Shown in pieces: positions 18,807 through 29,048 of a stretch of 64,000 bases of DNA. Made by a program: the position numbers and the translations under genes. The notes below the pieces were generated by a model. That model was given only the letters and a program-made list of their open reading frames with translations, did no database searches and was not told where the DNA came from. The stretch comes from Petasospora fabianii. Its lineage: Eukaryota; Ascomycota; Saccharomycetes; Phaffomycetales; Wickerhamomycetaceae. Each line of letters opens with the position of its first letter. Position 1 is the first letter of the stretch. Location of the stretch: contig CP048717.1 of assembly GCA_022641835.1 (NCBI GenBank), positions 310,001 to 374,000 of the forward strand, given 5' to 3'.

Positions 18807-19877
18807 ATGGGATTTCTCACACCGGGAAAGTCTACGAAGAAGAGAACAAGAGACCACAAGGAAGCTATTGCTCGTGTCAAACGGTCTAGATCGCGTCAAA
18901 CAACTCCAGAGACGCGCCTTCAAGTTTCCACTCCGAGTCCTTCACCGCTTCATATCCAACAGGTAGCACCCTCTGAACCTCGAGCAATTCTAGAGAAGCT
19001 GCCAGTTGAGCTGATTCACGAGATTTTTATCCATGCAGGACTCAACTCACTGCCTTTCGTCAACAAGCTGCTATGTGCTGAGTTGACACCGAGTCTGACT
19101 CTTCGTGTACGTATGTTGCAGAACTACATTCATGATTTGAACAGTGGGCTTCCGGAACTGAACACAGAGCACAAAACAAGGTACGCCCTTGAGCGAGACG
19201 TTTTGAACTACCGCTTCATCACGGCAGATGTTCTCCGTCATGTGTCATTCGACACTGTCCTACCGGTTGAGGCGATTGAGGCAGAGAAGAAGAACAGGCT
19301 TGTTTTACATTACGATAGATTGAACAAGAAGATGCTCGATGCCCTGAAAAGAATTGAGGCAAGTGATGCTGAAATCAATGTGGAGCTACAGAGAATCGCA
19401 ATTGAAAGGGAACGACTAGGGTTGGATGACGCTGAGTTGTCTGATCTTGTGTTGGAACAGATCCAAGACTACCCAAAAAGATTTTATGAAGGATCAAAGA
19501 TTGATGAGAGGCATCTTTTGCTGATTGAGGAGCTGCATAACCGTTCAATGAAGTTCATGCACAGTGGAAGAATCCTCTCTTCTGCCATCAATGCTGGCCA
19601 TGAGATTGCTACTCTATCCAGACTCCTTGCATGTACCGATACGGGCTTAGTGACTACCTCAGAACCTTTGAGAGCAGCGTTTGACCGTGATGATTTAGAA
19701 TTGGTGAACTGGCTACTCTCTATGGCCGAGACAGACTCCAACTTGGTCAGTGATGACGATCTTTGGGTACATTTGTCGAAGACGCAAAACACAGAGCATT
19801 TGCGTTTCCTTGAGCTGAGAGGTGGTGTCCCTAGTCATGAGATTCTTGGTACCCTCACTTCGAGTTTGACATCTTGA
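18807..19877 (+). CDS. F-box-like protein, not assigned
   Basis: 356 aa from ATG 18807; a GTG seven codons earlier is not a credible start. The first 50 residues are basic with likely nuclear localisation sequences (KSTKKRTRDHK, RVKRSRSRQ). At about residues 60-95, LEKLPVELIHEIFIHAGLNS and LPFVNKLL follow the F-box pattern (LPxEL...I). The remainder is alpha-helical and charged without recognisable WD or LRR repeats; a late segment (LRAAFDRDDLELVNWLL) resembles an ankyrin-like helix pair. It is probably a substrate receptor of an SCF ubiquitin ligase, inferred from the F-box alone; substrate unknown. I cannot match it to a named S. cerevisiae gene. It is convergent with PHO85. Confidence 0.75.
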   Translation: MGFLTPGKSTKKRTRDHKEAIARVKRSRSRQTTPETRLQVSTPSPSPLHIQQVAPSEPRAILEKLPVELIHEIFIHAGLNSLPFVNKLLCAELTPSLTLRVRMLQNYIHDLNSGLPELNTEHKTRYALERDVLNYRFITADVLRHVSFDTVLPVEAIEAEKKNRLVLHYDRLNKKMLDALKRIEASDAEINVELQRIAIERERLGLDDAELSDLVLEQIQDYPKRFYEGSKIDERHLLLIEELHNRSMKFMHSGRILSSAINAGHEIATLSRLLACTDTGLVTTSEPLRAAFDRDDLELVNWLLSMAETDSNLVSDDDLWVHLSKTQNTEHLRFLELRGGVPSHEILGTLTSSLTS

Positions 19878-20162
19878 AATCACATGAGAGAGCGTACTGC
19901 TTCAGTACGCCAATGACATATATAATGATTAATGACGATATTATGACAGTTATTCAAATCCTTTCGAATGTACATCTAGTAGCACTTACGACATTCGGAT
20001 ATGCGATTTTGGCAGATCAAGACTTTGAATCATGAATTGCAAGCTAGCTAAACAAACTATAAGAAACCAGAAACGAACAAGAAAACTCAAATATATATAG
20101 AACTGAAGAACTGCACATGCAGAGGAGGATGAACCACTTGGTGCAAAAGCTTAGCAGATCTA

Positions 20163-21210
20163 TTACTGGTAATACTGCTGTTGCTGCTGCTGATAAGCAG
20201 GTGCCTGCTGTTGAGGAATCTGCTGGAGTGGCTGATGGTGATCGATGTGTTGTGGATTAGCGTACTGAGCATGGTACTCGTTGAACCATGGATGCTGGAG
20301 GGCCTGTGCAGCCGAGCAACGATTCTCTGGCTTCATCTGAAGAAGGCTACCTAGGAGATTGAGAGCAAGTGGGTCGACATTTGGCAAGATTGATCTCAAG
20401 TCCTGCGGGACAAACACGTCAAAGTTAGGTCTAAAGTTTGGGAGTTGTGACACACCGGGCCATGTGTGTTCATTTGGTGTTCCCATGAGTTTGAAGATTT
20501 TCAGAAGTTGATCCTCGTTGGATGCACCTGGGAAAAGTGGCCTACCAATGAACATCTCTGCGAGAATGCAACCGGCGGACCACATGTCGATAGATGTGGA
20601 GTAATTCCTAGAGCCCATGAGAACATCTGGGGCACGGTACCACAATGTCACGACCTCACTGGAAAATGTGTTGACTGGAATACCAAAAGCTCTTGCAAGA
20701 CCAAAGTCACCAATCTTGAGCTCACCCTTGGCGTTGGTGAGAAGATTTTGAGGCTTGAGGTCTCTGTGCAGGACACGATTCTGGTGACAGAAATTGATAC
20801 CCTGGAGAAGTTGGTACATGAAGGACTTAACCACGGCTGGATCCAATGCACCATTGTGACCAACGGTATCCATGTACTTTTTGAGATCTTTATCGAGGTA
20901 CTCAAAGACGAGAGTGAGCTTGTTCTCGGTGTGAATCACGTCGTAGAGATTGATGATGTTGTTATGTTTGAGATCCTTCATCAGTGAGATCTCACGAATT
21001 GCAGTGGATGGTGTACCTTCCTCCGAATCCAGATTGATCTCCTTGAGGGCAACAAGGGTTCCCGTGGCTCTGTTTCGACCTTTATAAACGGTCGCATAGG
21101 TACCCTCACCGAGCTTCTCGAGCTGTTGGAATCTTTGCATTGAGTTAGTATGTTATGCTACGGCCAAAGAAGGAGAAACAAAATACTTACTGGGAAGTCT
21201 GGGAAGCCAT
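20163..21210 (-). CDS. PHO85: Cyclin-dependent kinase Pho85, spliced
   Basis: Exon 1 is 21191-21210 and exon 2 is 20163-21132, giving 329 aa. The spliced N-terminus [20 protein letters not shown] matches Pho85 (SSSSQFKQLEKLGNGTYA). Visible kinase features are [16 protein letters not shown] with the ATP Lys, [12 protein letters not shown] (the cyclin-binding PSTAIRE helix), [17 protein letters not shown] and a Ser/Thr-lacking T-loop typical of Pho85. The C-terminus has a Gln-rich tail ([10 protein letters not shown]) that S. cerevisiae Pho85 lacks. Pho85 works with ten Pcl cyclins in phosphate, glycogen and polarity control; one candidate cyclin, CLG1, lies at 38672-39784. S. cerevisiae PHO85 also carries an intron near its start. 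The divergent neighbour TRM44 is the same as in S. cerevisiae (YPL031C/YPL030W). Confidence 0.97.
21133..21190 (-). other. PHO85: Spliceosomal intron of PHO85
   Basis: 58 nt on the minus strand: GTAAGT at the 5' end, TACTAAC (plus-strand GTTAGTA at 21144-21150), acceptor CAAAG, 11 nt after the branch site. The acceptor is AAG rather than CAG/TAG. Retention gives an immediate TAA at the junction. Confidence 0.9.
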
Positions 21211-21541
21211 AGTGCCGGTGACTTGCCTTTAAACACGTCCGAACACGAGAAGAGAGCCGCTTTTCTGACCACCTTTCCTGCGCCCGCAAGCAGCCTCTCG
21301 TCCCGTCTCTCCCTCACGCGTTTAATCAAAGCCCACGTAGTGTGGTGTTCGGGTTTTGTGGTCGCTTAGTCAGCCATTGGGATTTTTTTCTGCGACTCAT
21401 CGATCAGAAGAGCCGATCATAGACACGACATATAGTGATGTGAAATGAACAGGTCGGCTTTGTTTTACAGAATTGCACACGCCCACTAATATTTCTGGTA
21501 CTCTTGTTGAGATCGATACCCACCACCTGAAACACACTTCG
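21211..21541. promoter_or_regulatory. Divergent promoter PHO85/TRM44
   Basis: 331 bp. Contains a PAC-like word at 21395-21402 (ACTCATCG, the reverse of CGATGAGT), fitting a tRNA-modification gene. The in-frame extension of TRM44 to 21473 starts with TTG and is rejected. Confidence 0.45.
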
Positions 21542-23248
21542 ATGCCAGACAACTCCCGTAAACGCCAGAACAATAAGCATCAACCGGAGGTGCCGAATAT
21601 CTCTAACGTACCTTCGTTCCTTGGCACACACTGGGTTGGTCTCTTCCAAACAGATGTCACATTCAAGAGTGAGCACTTCGAAGCTGCGCTTCAAAATCTC
21701 ATCAAGCAACCAAACATCAACTCCACCGTTATCTTAAGAGCAGATATCCTCCTGGAGAACAAGTATACCTACACAGAGGGTGAAGAAGAGCCATCACTGG
21801 AAAAACTCACAAGCGAGTTCGCTACCACACGGCCAGATATCCCAACAGGGAATGATGATGAAGTTATATTGGAAAAGAACTTAGATGACATTGAACTCAA
21901 AGAAGTGCCACTCGAACCTGCTTCAAGACCTAAAGTGGAGATCGTGCGACGCATCATCCCAAGAAACCCATTCAAGGACTGCATAATAAACCAGACATGT
22001 CTGATCTTAGAATTAAAGGATGAGCCAGACTCGGAAACATATGACTCTACACTCGTTGTTTACAACCCTCATATTGACAATAAGGATGACTGTCCGTTCT
22101 ACCTCCCGGGTGTCCAGGCTGTTGGTATCCTTTACCGAAAGGGAACCCTCTCACTGCACTACCTCCCATTCAACCACGACGACCCATCCACCATTGCCGC
22201 ATTCAAAGAGCTCGACTCATCAAACAGAGATATCCGTATCGCCTTCAGACTTCTCCAGACCGCTAAGAAACACTCCGCCGGCTCCATGGCTGGATATCAG
22301 AAGCGTGTGAAACACGACCTTGTGGTGTCAAAGGTGTCATTCCAAGATCGTTACATTGCACTGAAGAAGAAATACTCTAAGCAACTTGTTGATGGTTGGG
22401 TAGAATCGACGGATCCACGTAAGCACGTGTTTGAAGACATTGCTATTGCTGCCTTCCTGATTGAACTATGGTCCAATATCTACAAGGACAAGAATGAGTT
22501 TGAGTTCCGTGACCTTGGTTGTGGTAATGGTCTTCTTGTACACATTCTCGTCTCTGAGGGGTACAGGGGTATCGGTATTGATGCTCGTGCTAGAAAATCG
22601 TGGAAGACCTATCCAGAAGAGGTTCAATCACATCTCAAAGAACAAGTGATCATCCCATCTGTTCTCCTGAGACCACACCCAGCGGTGAAGAACATGGCTC
22701 CACACATCACTGACAACGGTCGCGTATTCCATGTCCCAATCAACAATGGTGGTGATGTCCCAGTGGTTGCTTACTACTCATCTGCTTCTCTTCTTAGAGC
22801 ACCAAATGTGAACACTGCTCAATTCCCGAAGAACACATTCATTATTGGAAACCACTCTGATGAGCTCACATGCTGGATTCCACTTCTCGGATATCCCTTC
22901 CTTGTGATTCCATGCTGCTCACACGCCCTTTCGGGTGCTCGTGTCAGATATCCATCCAGAAGACGTCCAAATCAAGGCCATAATCAGAATGGTAGCGCAC
23001 TTGGTGCCTCCTCTACATATGCTGCTCTTGTTGATCATGTTGAGGATGTTGCTAAGCAGATGGGGTGGAAGGTTGAGAGAGAGATGCTGAGAATCCCAAG
23101 TACACGAAACGCTGCTATCATTGGTTATGAGAAGGACACAAGAACTAGAGGACCATCAGTGTATGATATCTTGTTGCAGGAGGGCGGTGCTGAAGGATGG
23201 GTCGAGAACACCATGACCTTGACAAAGAGACCTCCAAGAAGCCATTAG
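21542..23248 (+). CDS. TRM44: tRNA(Ser) Um44 2'-O-methyltransferase
   Basis: 568 aa from ATG 21542, versus 567 in S. cerevisiae Trm44. FRDLGCGNGLLVHILVSEGY is the SAM-binding motif I, followed by GIGIDARARKSW. A C-terminal Cys-containing segment, FLVIPCCSHALSGAR, is typical of the family. The enzyme methylates the 2'-OH of U44 in tRNA(Ser); in S. cerevisiae loss acts with tan1 to destabilise that tRNA. It is cytosolic; no targeting signal is seen. It diverges from PHO85 over 331 bp, the same pair as in S. cerevisiae, and converges on NOP4. Confidence 0.93.
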   Translation: MPDNSRKRQNNKHQPEVPNISNVPSFLGTHWVGLFQTDVTFKSEHFEAALQNLIKQPNINSTVILRADILLENKYTYTEGEEEPSLEKLTSEFATTRPDIPTGNDDEVILEKNLDDIELKEVPLEPASRPKVEIVRRIIPRNPFKDCIINQTCLILELKDEPDSETYDSTLVVYNPHIDNKDDCPFYLPGVQAVGILYRKGTLSLHYLPFNHDDPSTIAAFKELDSSNRDIRIAFRLLQTAKKHSAGSMAGYQKRVKHDLVVSKVSFQDRYIALKKKYSKQLVDGWVESTDPRKHVFEDIAIAAFLIELWSNIYKDKNEFEFRDLGCGNGLLVHILVSEGYRGIGIDARARKSWKTYPEEVQSHLKEQVIIPSVLLRPHPAVKNMAPHITDNGRVFHVPINNGGDVPVVAYYSSASLLRAPNVNTAQFPKNTFIIGNHSDELTCWIPLLGYPFLVIPCCSHALSGARVRYPSRRRPNQGHNQNGSALGASSTYAALVDHVEDVAKQMGWKVEREMLRIPSTRNAAIIGYEKDTRTRGPSVYDILLQEGGAEGWVENTMTLTKRPPRSH

Positions 23249-23373
23249 AAAACAATTATAAATACCATAAAAACAGGTGATAAGCGAAGCTACGATTTTT
23301 TTGTAGAAACCAACAAAGTCATGAAATGGAACCATAAATATGCAAATGACAAATGACGTGATCAACAACCAGA

Positions 23374-25545
23374 TTACTTACCACCCTTCTTATTCTGTCT
23401 TCTCTTACGCTTCATACCAATCAACTTCTTGGTCTCATCGTCCAAACCAGACTTGGTTGGCTCCCCCTTCTTCTTGTCATCAGTAGAAGCAGCAGGCTTA
23501 GCACCCTTCTTACCAACGTGGGCACCCTTGTTGTTATTACCCTGCTTCTTTGGACCTCTCTTCTGCTTCTTGGACTTTGGCGTGTCAGCATCGTTAGCCT
23601 GCTCAGTATCTCCATCATCTCTAGATCTCTTGTTTTCATTAGCGGACTTCTTGGCCTGGGCCATCTTCTCCTTTCTTCTTTTAACAACGTTGGCATGTTC
23701 AATGGCGAATTCGACAACGAGGTTTCTCTTCTTGACAGGACCATCGGCCAACACGAGCTTTTTCTCCTCCTCATCAAGACCTTCAAGCAATTCCTGTTGT
23801 GTCACAGCGTGAGCGTTCAACCATCTCAATCCCATCAAGGCAGACTTGTGATCTCTGAACTCCAAGAAACCGTAACCTCTCGAACGACCAGCCTCACCAG
23901 ACCCCTTCACTTCCATGATAATCTTAGCCTGTCTAATAACACCCTGCTTCTTACTTCTCTTGGACTCCTCCTCACCATCAAGTAGTCTTTCCTTCTCTTT
24001 GACGGATCTGATCACTTCCTCCTTTGACAACGGCTGTCTCTTACCCTCCTTCACTTCAGTGGCGAATTGGACAACTGCGTGACGACCAAGGGCCTTGAGA
24101 GACTTAGCAGTCATGGCTCTTGGCAAGTTTCTGATAGCCAGTCTTGTCATAGAGAGGTGCAAAGATGGGTTGTTATTCAATTGTTGCACTCTGAGCTTGT
24201 ATGATTTTTCTCTAATTTCCAAATCGGATTTTGTCAACTTGGCAGCGAGCTTCGAGTGCTCAGTGATACGACCTTCGTTCAAGAGATACATGTTACGTCT
24301 ATCCTTCTCACCTGGAGCCTTACCGAGGAGTTCACTTCTCTTCTGGGCATTCTTCTCTGTGAGACGAGCAGCGTTTTCTCTGTTGACGGTTGGCGTGATT
24401 GAAAGGATACGACCTTCATAGACATAAGCTGGGGAAACATCATCAGATATGAGCATGGAAGTAGTGGAGCTCTCTGGTGCACCTTCAAGACACTTCTTGT
24501 ATGCTTCCTCCTTGTAGAAGGCGACAAAGGCGGTACCCTTGGCCTGACCGGTCTCTTTATCAGTGACGGGGAGAGCGTATTTGACATCACCAAACTGTTC
24601 AAAATGTTCTTTCAGGGATTCAGACTCTGTGTCGTATGGAATATTACGAACAAAGACACTGTATGATTCTTGTTTGTTCTGTTTTGGTCTTTGCACCTTG
24701 TGCTCCTCCTCCTCTTCAGCGTCAACCTCTTCATCACTGTCGAGATCGATGTCACTTTCGTCGCTGTCCTCGTTAGCGACATCGGCATCTTCACTGTTTT
24801 GCTCATCAGCCTCGTTCTTGATATCGTCTTCTTCAATGTCAGAAGCCTCAGCATCGCTGTCTTCCTCATCCTCGGACTCAGATTCCCCCTCTAGCTCATC
24901 AGCGTGTTCATCCTTGTACTCCAACCATTTAGCCTTCTCGAGGGCAAAATCGACAGCAACTTCTCTCCCACCAATCTTGAGACCCTCAGATCCCTTGATG
25001 GCAGCCTCAGCAGAAGCAAACTTCTTCATGGTGACAAAAGCAAAACCGGACATCTTACCGTCTTTCTTCTTTGGGATATATGCGTCAGCGACGGCACCGT
25101 ATTTTCCAAAGATCTTCTTGAGTTCTGCGGCATCACGCACGGACCAAGGCATATTTCTGATAATGAGTCTTGGCTTTCTCTTCTCAACGGTCTCCCTCTT
25201 CTCTCTGTGTTGCTGCTGCAATGGGGTGACATCCTCGGAGTCCTTCTTACGATCTCTTCTCTTGGCAATATCGACTCTCAAAAGACGGTTTTTGAACTTG
25301 GTCTTACGAGCCTGCTCAAGGGCAGTGGCCGTGTCGTCATCCATCGTGAAACTGACGAAACCGAAACCACGGGAGTTTCCCTCATGGTCATTAACGATAA
25401 CGGCATGCTTGATGGGGCAGAACTGGGAGAAGAAGTCAGAGAGCTCATCGGAGGTGGCGTCGAATGGGATAGAGCGCACGAACAGCGTCTTGTTATCCAA
25501 CAAGTCGCTCGCAGCGGCAGGAGTAGATCTGTCCTCGTCAGTCAT
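23374..25545 (-). CDS. NOP4: Nucleolar RNA-binding protein Nop4 (RBM28), four RRMs
   Basis: 723 aa (S. cerevisiae Nop4 685). RRM1 at about residues 19-95 ([18 protein letters not shown]), RRM2 at about 126-200 ([16 protein letters not shown]), a long acidic Glu/Asp/Ser linker at about 215-280, RRM3 at about 292-390 ([18 protein letters not shown]) and a divergent RRM4 at about 465-590 ([17 protein letters not shown]). The Lys-rich C-terminus carries nuclear/nucleolar targeting ([26 protein letters not shown]). It is needed for 27S pre-rRNA processing and 60S assembly. The promoter has RRPE/PAC-like words at 25605-25626, as expected for a ribosome-biogenesis gene. Confidence 0.96.
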   Translation of the reverse strand: MTDEDRSTPAAASDLLDNKTLFVRSIPFDATSDELSDFFSQFCPIKHAVIVNDHEGNSRGFGFVSFTMDDDTATALEQARKTKFKNRLLRVDIAKRRDRKKDSEDVTPLQQQHREKRETVEKRKPRLIIRNMPWSVRDAAELKKIFGKYGAVADAYIPKKKDGKMSGFAFVTMKKFASAEAAIKGSEGLKIGGREVAVDFALEKAKWLEYKDEHADELEGESESEDEEDSDAEASDIEEDDIKNEADEQNSEDADVANEDSDESDIDLDSDEEVDAEEEEEHKVQRPKQNKQESYSVFVRNIPYDTESESLKEHFEQFGDVKYALPVTDKETGQAKGTAFVAFYKEEAYKKCLEGAPESSTTSMLISDDVSPAYVYEGRILSITPTVNRENAARLTEKNAQKRSELLGKAPGEKDRRNMYLLNEGRITEHSKLAAKLTKSDLEIREKSYKLRVQQLNNNPSLHLSMTRLAIRNLPRAMTAKSLKALGRHAVVQFATEVKEGKRQPLSKEEVIRSVKEKERLLDGEEESKRSKKQGVIRQAKIIMEVKGSGEAGRSRGYGFLEFRDHKSALMGLRWLNAHAVTQQELLEGLDEEEKKLVLADGPVKKRNLVVEFAIEHANVVKRRKEKMAQAKKSANENKRSRDDGDTEQANDADTPKSKKQKRGPKKQGNNNKGAHVGKKGAKPAASTDDKKKGEPTKSGLDDETKKLIGMKRKRRQNKKGGK

Positions 25546-25604
25546 TGTGGAATGGCGGGTGCAGTATGGTTTGTGGAGACATAGAGACAGAGATGCATGG
25601 TTCG

Positions 25605-25626
25605 AAATTTTTTTTTAAGATGAGCT
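25605..25626. promoter_or_regulatory. NOP4: RRPE-like T-tract plus GATGAGCT (PAC-like)
   Basis: AAATTTTTTTTT at 25605-25616 and GATGAGCT at 25619-25626, 60-80 bp upstream of the NOP4 start. RRPE and PAC side by side are the usual promoter pair of ribosome-biogenesis genes. The PAC is imperfect (missing the leading GC). Confidence 0.45.
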
Positions 25627-25811
25627 TCGTGGAGTTGCATGTGACTTACGCGCAAATTACATAATCAAGTCTCTTCCGCGAAGCAGCTCTGGGGCCTTTA
25701 CCTCAGCACAGCTCTTGAGTGGCACCTTTTCAATCTCTTGTACGCTGACTTGGTAGCACACCTAGGCCGACTGATTTCAGCAGCTACTCGATTCAATTAA
25801 GAAACACAGCA

Positions 25812-27479
25812 ATGCACTCGCCTCTCGAGAGCACTAGTTGTGGGTTGCCAGAGACGCCTCCACGGCCGTCCTTTCTCCAGAAGAAGCCATCACTCTCCCA
25901 GCTCACCCTCGGAGGCTCGAGCAAGAGCATCAAGATCTCTGAGCTTCAGGCACAGCCAACCACTGAAATTACGTTTGCCAGTGCTGGAACTGCTCCGGCT
26001 CAGGGGGACTCTGCTAGCGTCTACCAGGGCATGGCCGGGCTGGACCTTCGCAGCGTGCGAGGCGACCCTATGACAGGTGGCTCTGATTCGTGGACGGTAC
26101 GGACCAACCCTACGCTTACAATCTTTAGTGATGAGGAGGAAGGTGCCACAAGCATGAAATTCACTGACAGGCTCGGTGAGATGCTGAGAGAACCGACGAC
26201 AAGACTCTGGGATGTGCCTCCCGAGGAGGAGAAGGAGATGCGCAGGACAAAGCAGTTCTTCGTGCTATCCTCTGCGGGGAAACCGATCTACTCAATGACT
26301 GATACAAATGGTGACGATGAAGGACAAGAGGAGAATAATCAGTTCGTGACCGACGGTGGTGTCATACAGACCCTTGTGAGCTCATTCGCACTAGATGGGT
26401 CCGAGTTAACCTCGTTCGTGGCTGGTACCACACGGTTTACTGTTCTAGACCGGTCGCCATTGATCCTTGTGGCGGTGTCCAAGTTGAAAGAGAATGAGAG
26501 TGATCTGTTGAATCAGCTGGATCTGATTCATAGTTTTCTAATGTCAACTTTCAGCAGGCCAAACATTGTACGGTCATTCCAGAACAAGGAAGGGTTTGAT
26601 CTGGGGAAGCATTTGGGTAGAGCATGTGTTTCTGGGTTGGACTTGCTGTGTCGTCTTATGGCCCGCTTTGACCCGGGAATACTACTTGGTGCACTGCAAA
26701 CGATCAAACTTCGAAAATCTACGAGAGCAAAAGTCAACTGCATAATGATTAAGCATCGAGTTAAAGAGGTCCTATACGGCCTCCTCCTCGGCCCTGGAGG
26801 CAAGCTCATCACCATCTTGCGTCCAAGATCTCACACTTTACACACCACAGATTTACAAATCCTTTTCCTCACCGTCGCAAACCAGTCTCGAGGCAATACA
26901 GGTGAAGAGGAACTTTGGCTTCCTATCTGTCTCCCGAAGTTCAATCCAAATGGTTTCCTGCATGTCTTTGTCAAACACGTTGGTGAGACCTCTCTTCTTC
27001 TCGTCTCCGCAGATAAGAACTCCTTCTTCACTGTACGTGAATCAGCTCAGAAGATGTGTGCCGATCTAGAACGTCATCGATACTTTGACAAATTCAACAT
27101 GTCCGCCCTATCTGGGCTCAGCACCGCTGATATCCCAGCCCCACTGGTGTATCACTTCATCTACAAGTCCAAGAGACACTTACAGTACGTGATGCCTACA
27201 CAAACTGAGCCATCTCAGCTCCATGCACACTACCTATCTCTCCATTCGGCAGTGAACAGAAGTGGAAGGATCGGTGTCACATATTGTAAGTGGGAGTCAG
27301 AGAGACCTGGTGTCCCGGCATTGGCTGGTGTGGGATGGGTCACACCAAACTATGAGGTATATCTCATCACTAGTGGCACAGCAAGAAAAGAGGTGTTTGT
27401 TGGGAGTGCTAGAGCTGTGGTGAATTGGTGTAAAAAGTACGAAGAACGGTTGTTTGTTTGTGAAGGTGCTACGTTTTAA
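25812..27479 (+). CDS. MON1: Mon1, subunit of the Mon1-Ccz1 Rab7/Ypt7 GEF
   Basis: 555 aa (S. cerevisiae Mon1 644). A disordered, acidic N-terminus of about 140 residues precedes the first longin domain beginning KQFFVLSSAGKPIYSM, the family hallmark. The second and third longin-type parts follow (for example LVYGLLLGPGGKL-like LYGLLLGPGGKL, then YHFIYKSKRHLQYV). With Ccz1 it activates Ypt7/Rab7 on late endosomes and autophagosomes and is required for vacuole fusion; the vacuolar SNARE gene VAM7 is in the same window. It diverges from NOP4 over 266 bp. No frameshift is apparent. Confidence 0.95.
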   Translation: MHSPLESTSCGLPETPPRPSFLQKKPSLSQLTLGGSSKSIKISELQAQPTTEITFASAGTAPAQGDSASVYQGMAGLDLRSVRGDPMTGGSDSWTVRTNPTLTIFSDEEEGATSMKFTDRLGEMLREPTTRLWDVPPEEEKEMRRTKQFFVLSSAGKPIYSMTDTNGDDEGQEENNQFVTDGGVIQTLVSSFALDGSELTSFVAGTTRFTVLDRSPLILVAVSKLKENESDLLNQLDLIHSFLMSTFSRPNIVRSFQNKEGFDLGKHLGRACVSGLDLLCRLMARFDPGILLGALQTIKLRKSTRAKVNCIMIKHRVKEVLYGLLLGPGGKLITILRPRSHTLHTTDLQILFLTVANQSRGNTGEEELWLPICLPKFNPNGFLHVFVKHVGETSLLLVSADKNSFFTVRESAQKMCADLERHRYFDKFNMSALSGLSTADIPAPLVYHFIYKSKRHLQYVMPTQTEPSQLHAHYLSLHSAVNRSGRIGVTYCKWESERPGVPALAGVGWVTPNYEVYLITSGTARKEVFVGSARAVVNWCKKYEERLFVCEGATF

Positions 27480-27569
27480 TGCATGATGTTTTATGCATGG
27501 TACTAAATCCCTACATAATATTTGATATCGTTAATCATGTCGTTCCATTTCGTCGTTAAAAAAAAAACA

Positions 27570-28802
27570 CTAAGCCACCTGCTGCTCCATCATACTCGCG
27601 ACTTGATCCACAACCCTCTGTGAATATTGTGACGTGATGCTCCCTCTCACGCCCTTAAGCATTCCAAAGCATTGAATAAGAACTTTTCTCTCCTTGTCCT
27701 GCACGGGTGGAAGTACTGGATTCATCTCAATAGCAGGGAGCACAATTGCATCCCTAAAACTGGCCAAAATGAGTTTCTTTACTGATGGATTCATCACGTC
27801 ATACCAGTATCCAGGATGACGTTGTGTTATAGGTCCAGATCCGGCGAGCTCATCATCAAGCGGTTGAAACACTGCAAGGAGGTAATGGTATGCTGTTTCA
27901 AAGAAGGTTTTCCAAGTATATGCCATACGTGACAGTGAATCCATGTTAGCTGGGCACGATGATTGGAGAATGTGAAGTTGATGCTTGAGGAACTCTGTAA
28001 GCTCACGTATAACGGTCTGTGCAGCAACTCCTGATTCGATACGAAGACGAAGCCAGGCCAATACCGTATGGTTAGCGTCTTCAATTGGTACACGAAGTTT
28101 TAATCCGGGGGTGTCAATGTCATGGAACAGAGGTGAGAGTGTCGATGCGAGTGATTGCCATGCTGTATCAGCGAGATGTTCCTTCTCCTCTGCGCTCAAG
28201 TGGGATCGGTGGGCCCCGGAACCCGGTAGTTGATTTTCTCTCATTTGGTCATTCCATTGCGTTGGGTCAAAGGAATACAGTGTGGTACCAGATGTGACTC
28301 TGGAGTTAGATGAGGAGGAGGAGAGAACGTGCCCATGGTGATTGTTCGTCTTGAGAAAGCTTCCATGGTGACCATCCGTTGAGGCATCAGTTTTGGTTCT
28401 GTGAAGAGCCTCTTTCGTCTTGTTTCGTGCAAACATCTTGGCTCTCGAGAATTTTCCCTCTTTCTTCTGGGAAAGGAGAGGACTCGTGGTGGCACTTCCA
28501 CTACTTCCGGTGGGGGACTGGCTATTCATCACATCTGTCTGCGGCACCACAGGGGTGAATCCGACATTGGAGAGGGTGTGTGTGATGGAGTTGACGGTAG
28601 AGGATGAGCCATTGCGATTGAGATAGCCGAAGGGGGAGCTGCCGGACACTGTGTTTGACCTGGATGTGAATGGTTGCATTGATGGAAACTGTCCAGAGAC
28701 TGGACTACGCGTATCGTCATCATAGGCGGACCGCGTGTGCGTGAAGTTAACAGTGTTCGCCAACGTTGACGAGGAACGCTTCCTGTGAATACTGCTATCC
28801 AT
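27570..28802 (-). CDS. BIT61: TORC2 subunit Bit61-like (HbrB domain)
   Basis: 410 aa from ATG 28802; an extension to 29015 would need a GTG start and is rejected. The N-terminal half is Ser/Thr-rich and disordered, with potential phosphorylation sites (RKRSSST) and a basic patch (KFSRAKMFARNKTKE). The C-terminal half is the HbrB-like/PRR5 domain, from about residue 200: DTAWQSLASTLSPLF, LKLRVPIEDAN, AYTWKTFFETAYHYLLAVF and VLIQCFGMLKG. Bit61/Bit2 bind Tor2-Avo components in plasma membrane TORC2. S. cerevisiae has two paralogs (BIT61, BIT2); one copy is seen here. It diverges from MRPL10 over 246 bp. Confidence 0.87.
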   Translation of the reverse strand: MDSSIHRKRSSSTLANTVNFTHTRSAYDDDTRSPVSGQFPSMQPFTSRSNTVSGSSPFGYLNRNGSSSTVNSITHTLSNVGFTPVVPQTDVMNSQSPTGSSGSATTSPLLSQKKEGKFSRAKMFARNKTKEALHRTKTDASTDGHHGSFLKTNNHHGHVLSSSSSNSRVTSGTTLYSFDPTQWNDQMRENQLPGSGAHRSHLSAEEKEHLADTAWQSLASTLSPLFHDIDTPGLKLRVPIEDANHTVLAWLRLRIESGVAAQTVIRELTEFLKHQLHILQSSCPANMDSLSRMAYTWKTFFETAYHYLLAVFQPLDDELAGSGPITQRHPGYWYDVMNPSVKKLILASFRDAIVLPAIEMNPVLPPVQDKERKVLIQCFGMLKGVRGSITSQYSQRVVDQVASMMEQQVA

Positions 28803-29048
28803 ATTCCTCGGATCTGTGATAAGTTGATGAATCGTTATTATCTGATTTGTTGTAAGGAATTGAAAAGAGAGTACACTTATCAAAGCAACTAAGCTGGGCT
28901 TAAACCCGGTACGCGCACTCCTAGAGCACTCCGCGATCGTGAAAAAAATCTCGACGATGCGGAGGACTAACACCATCAATAACACACAACTAGTCGTGTC
29001 CTTTCTCCTCAGCACCTGGATCCCTTACACTCATACCAGTCTTTCAGG

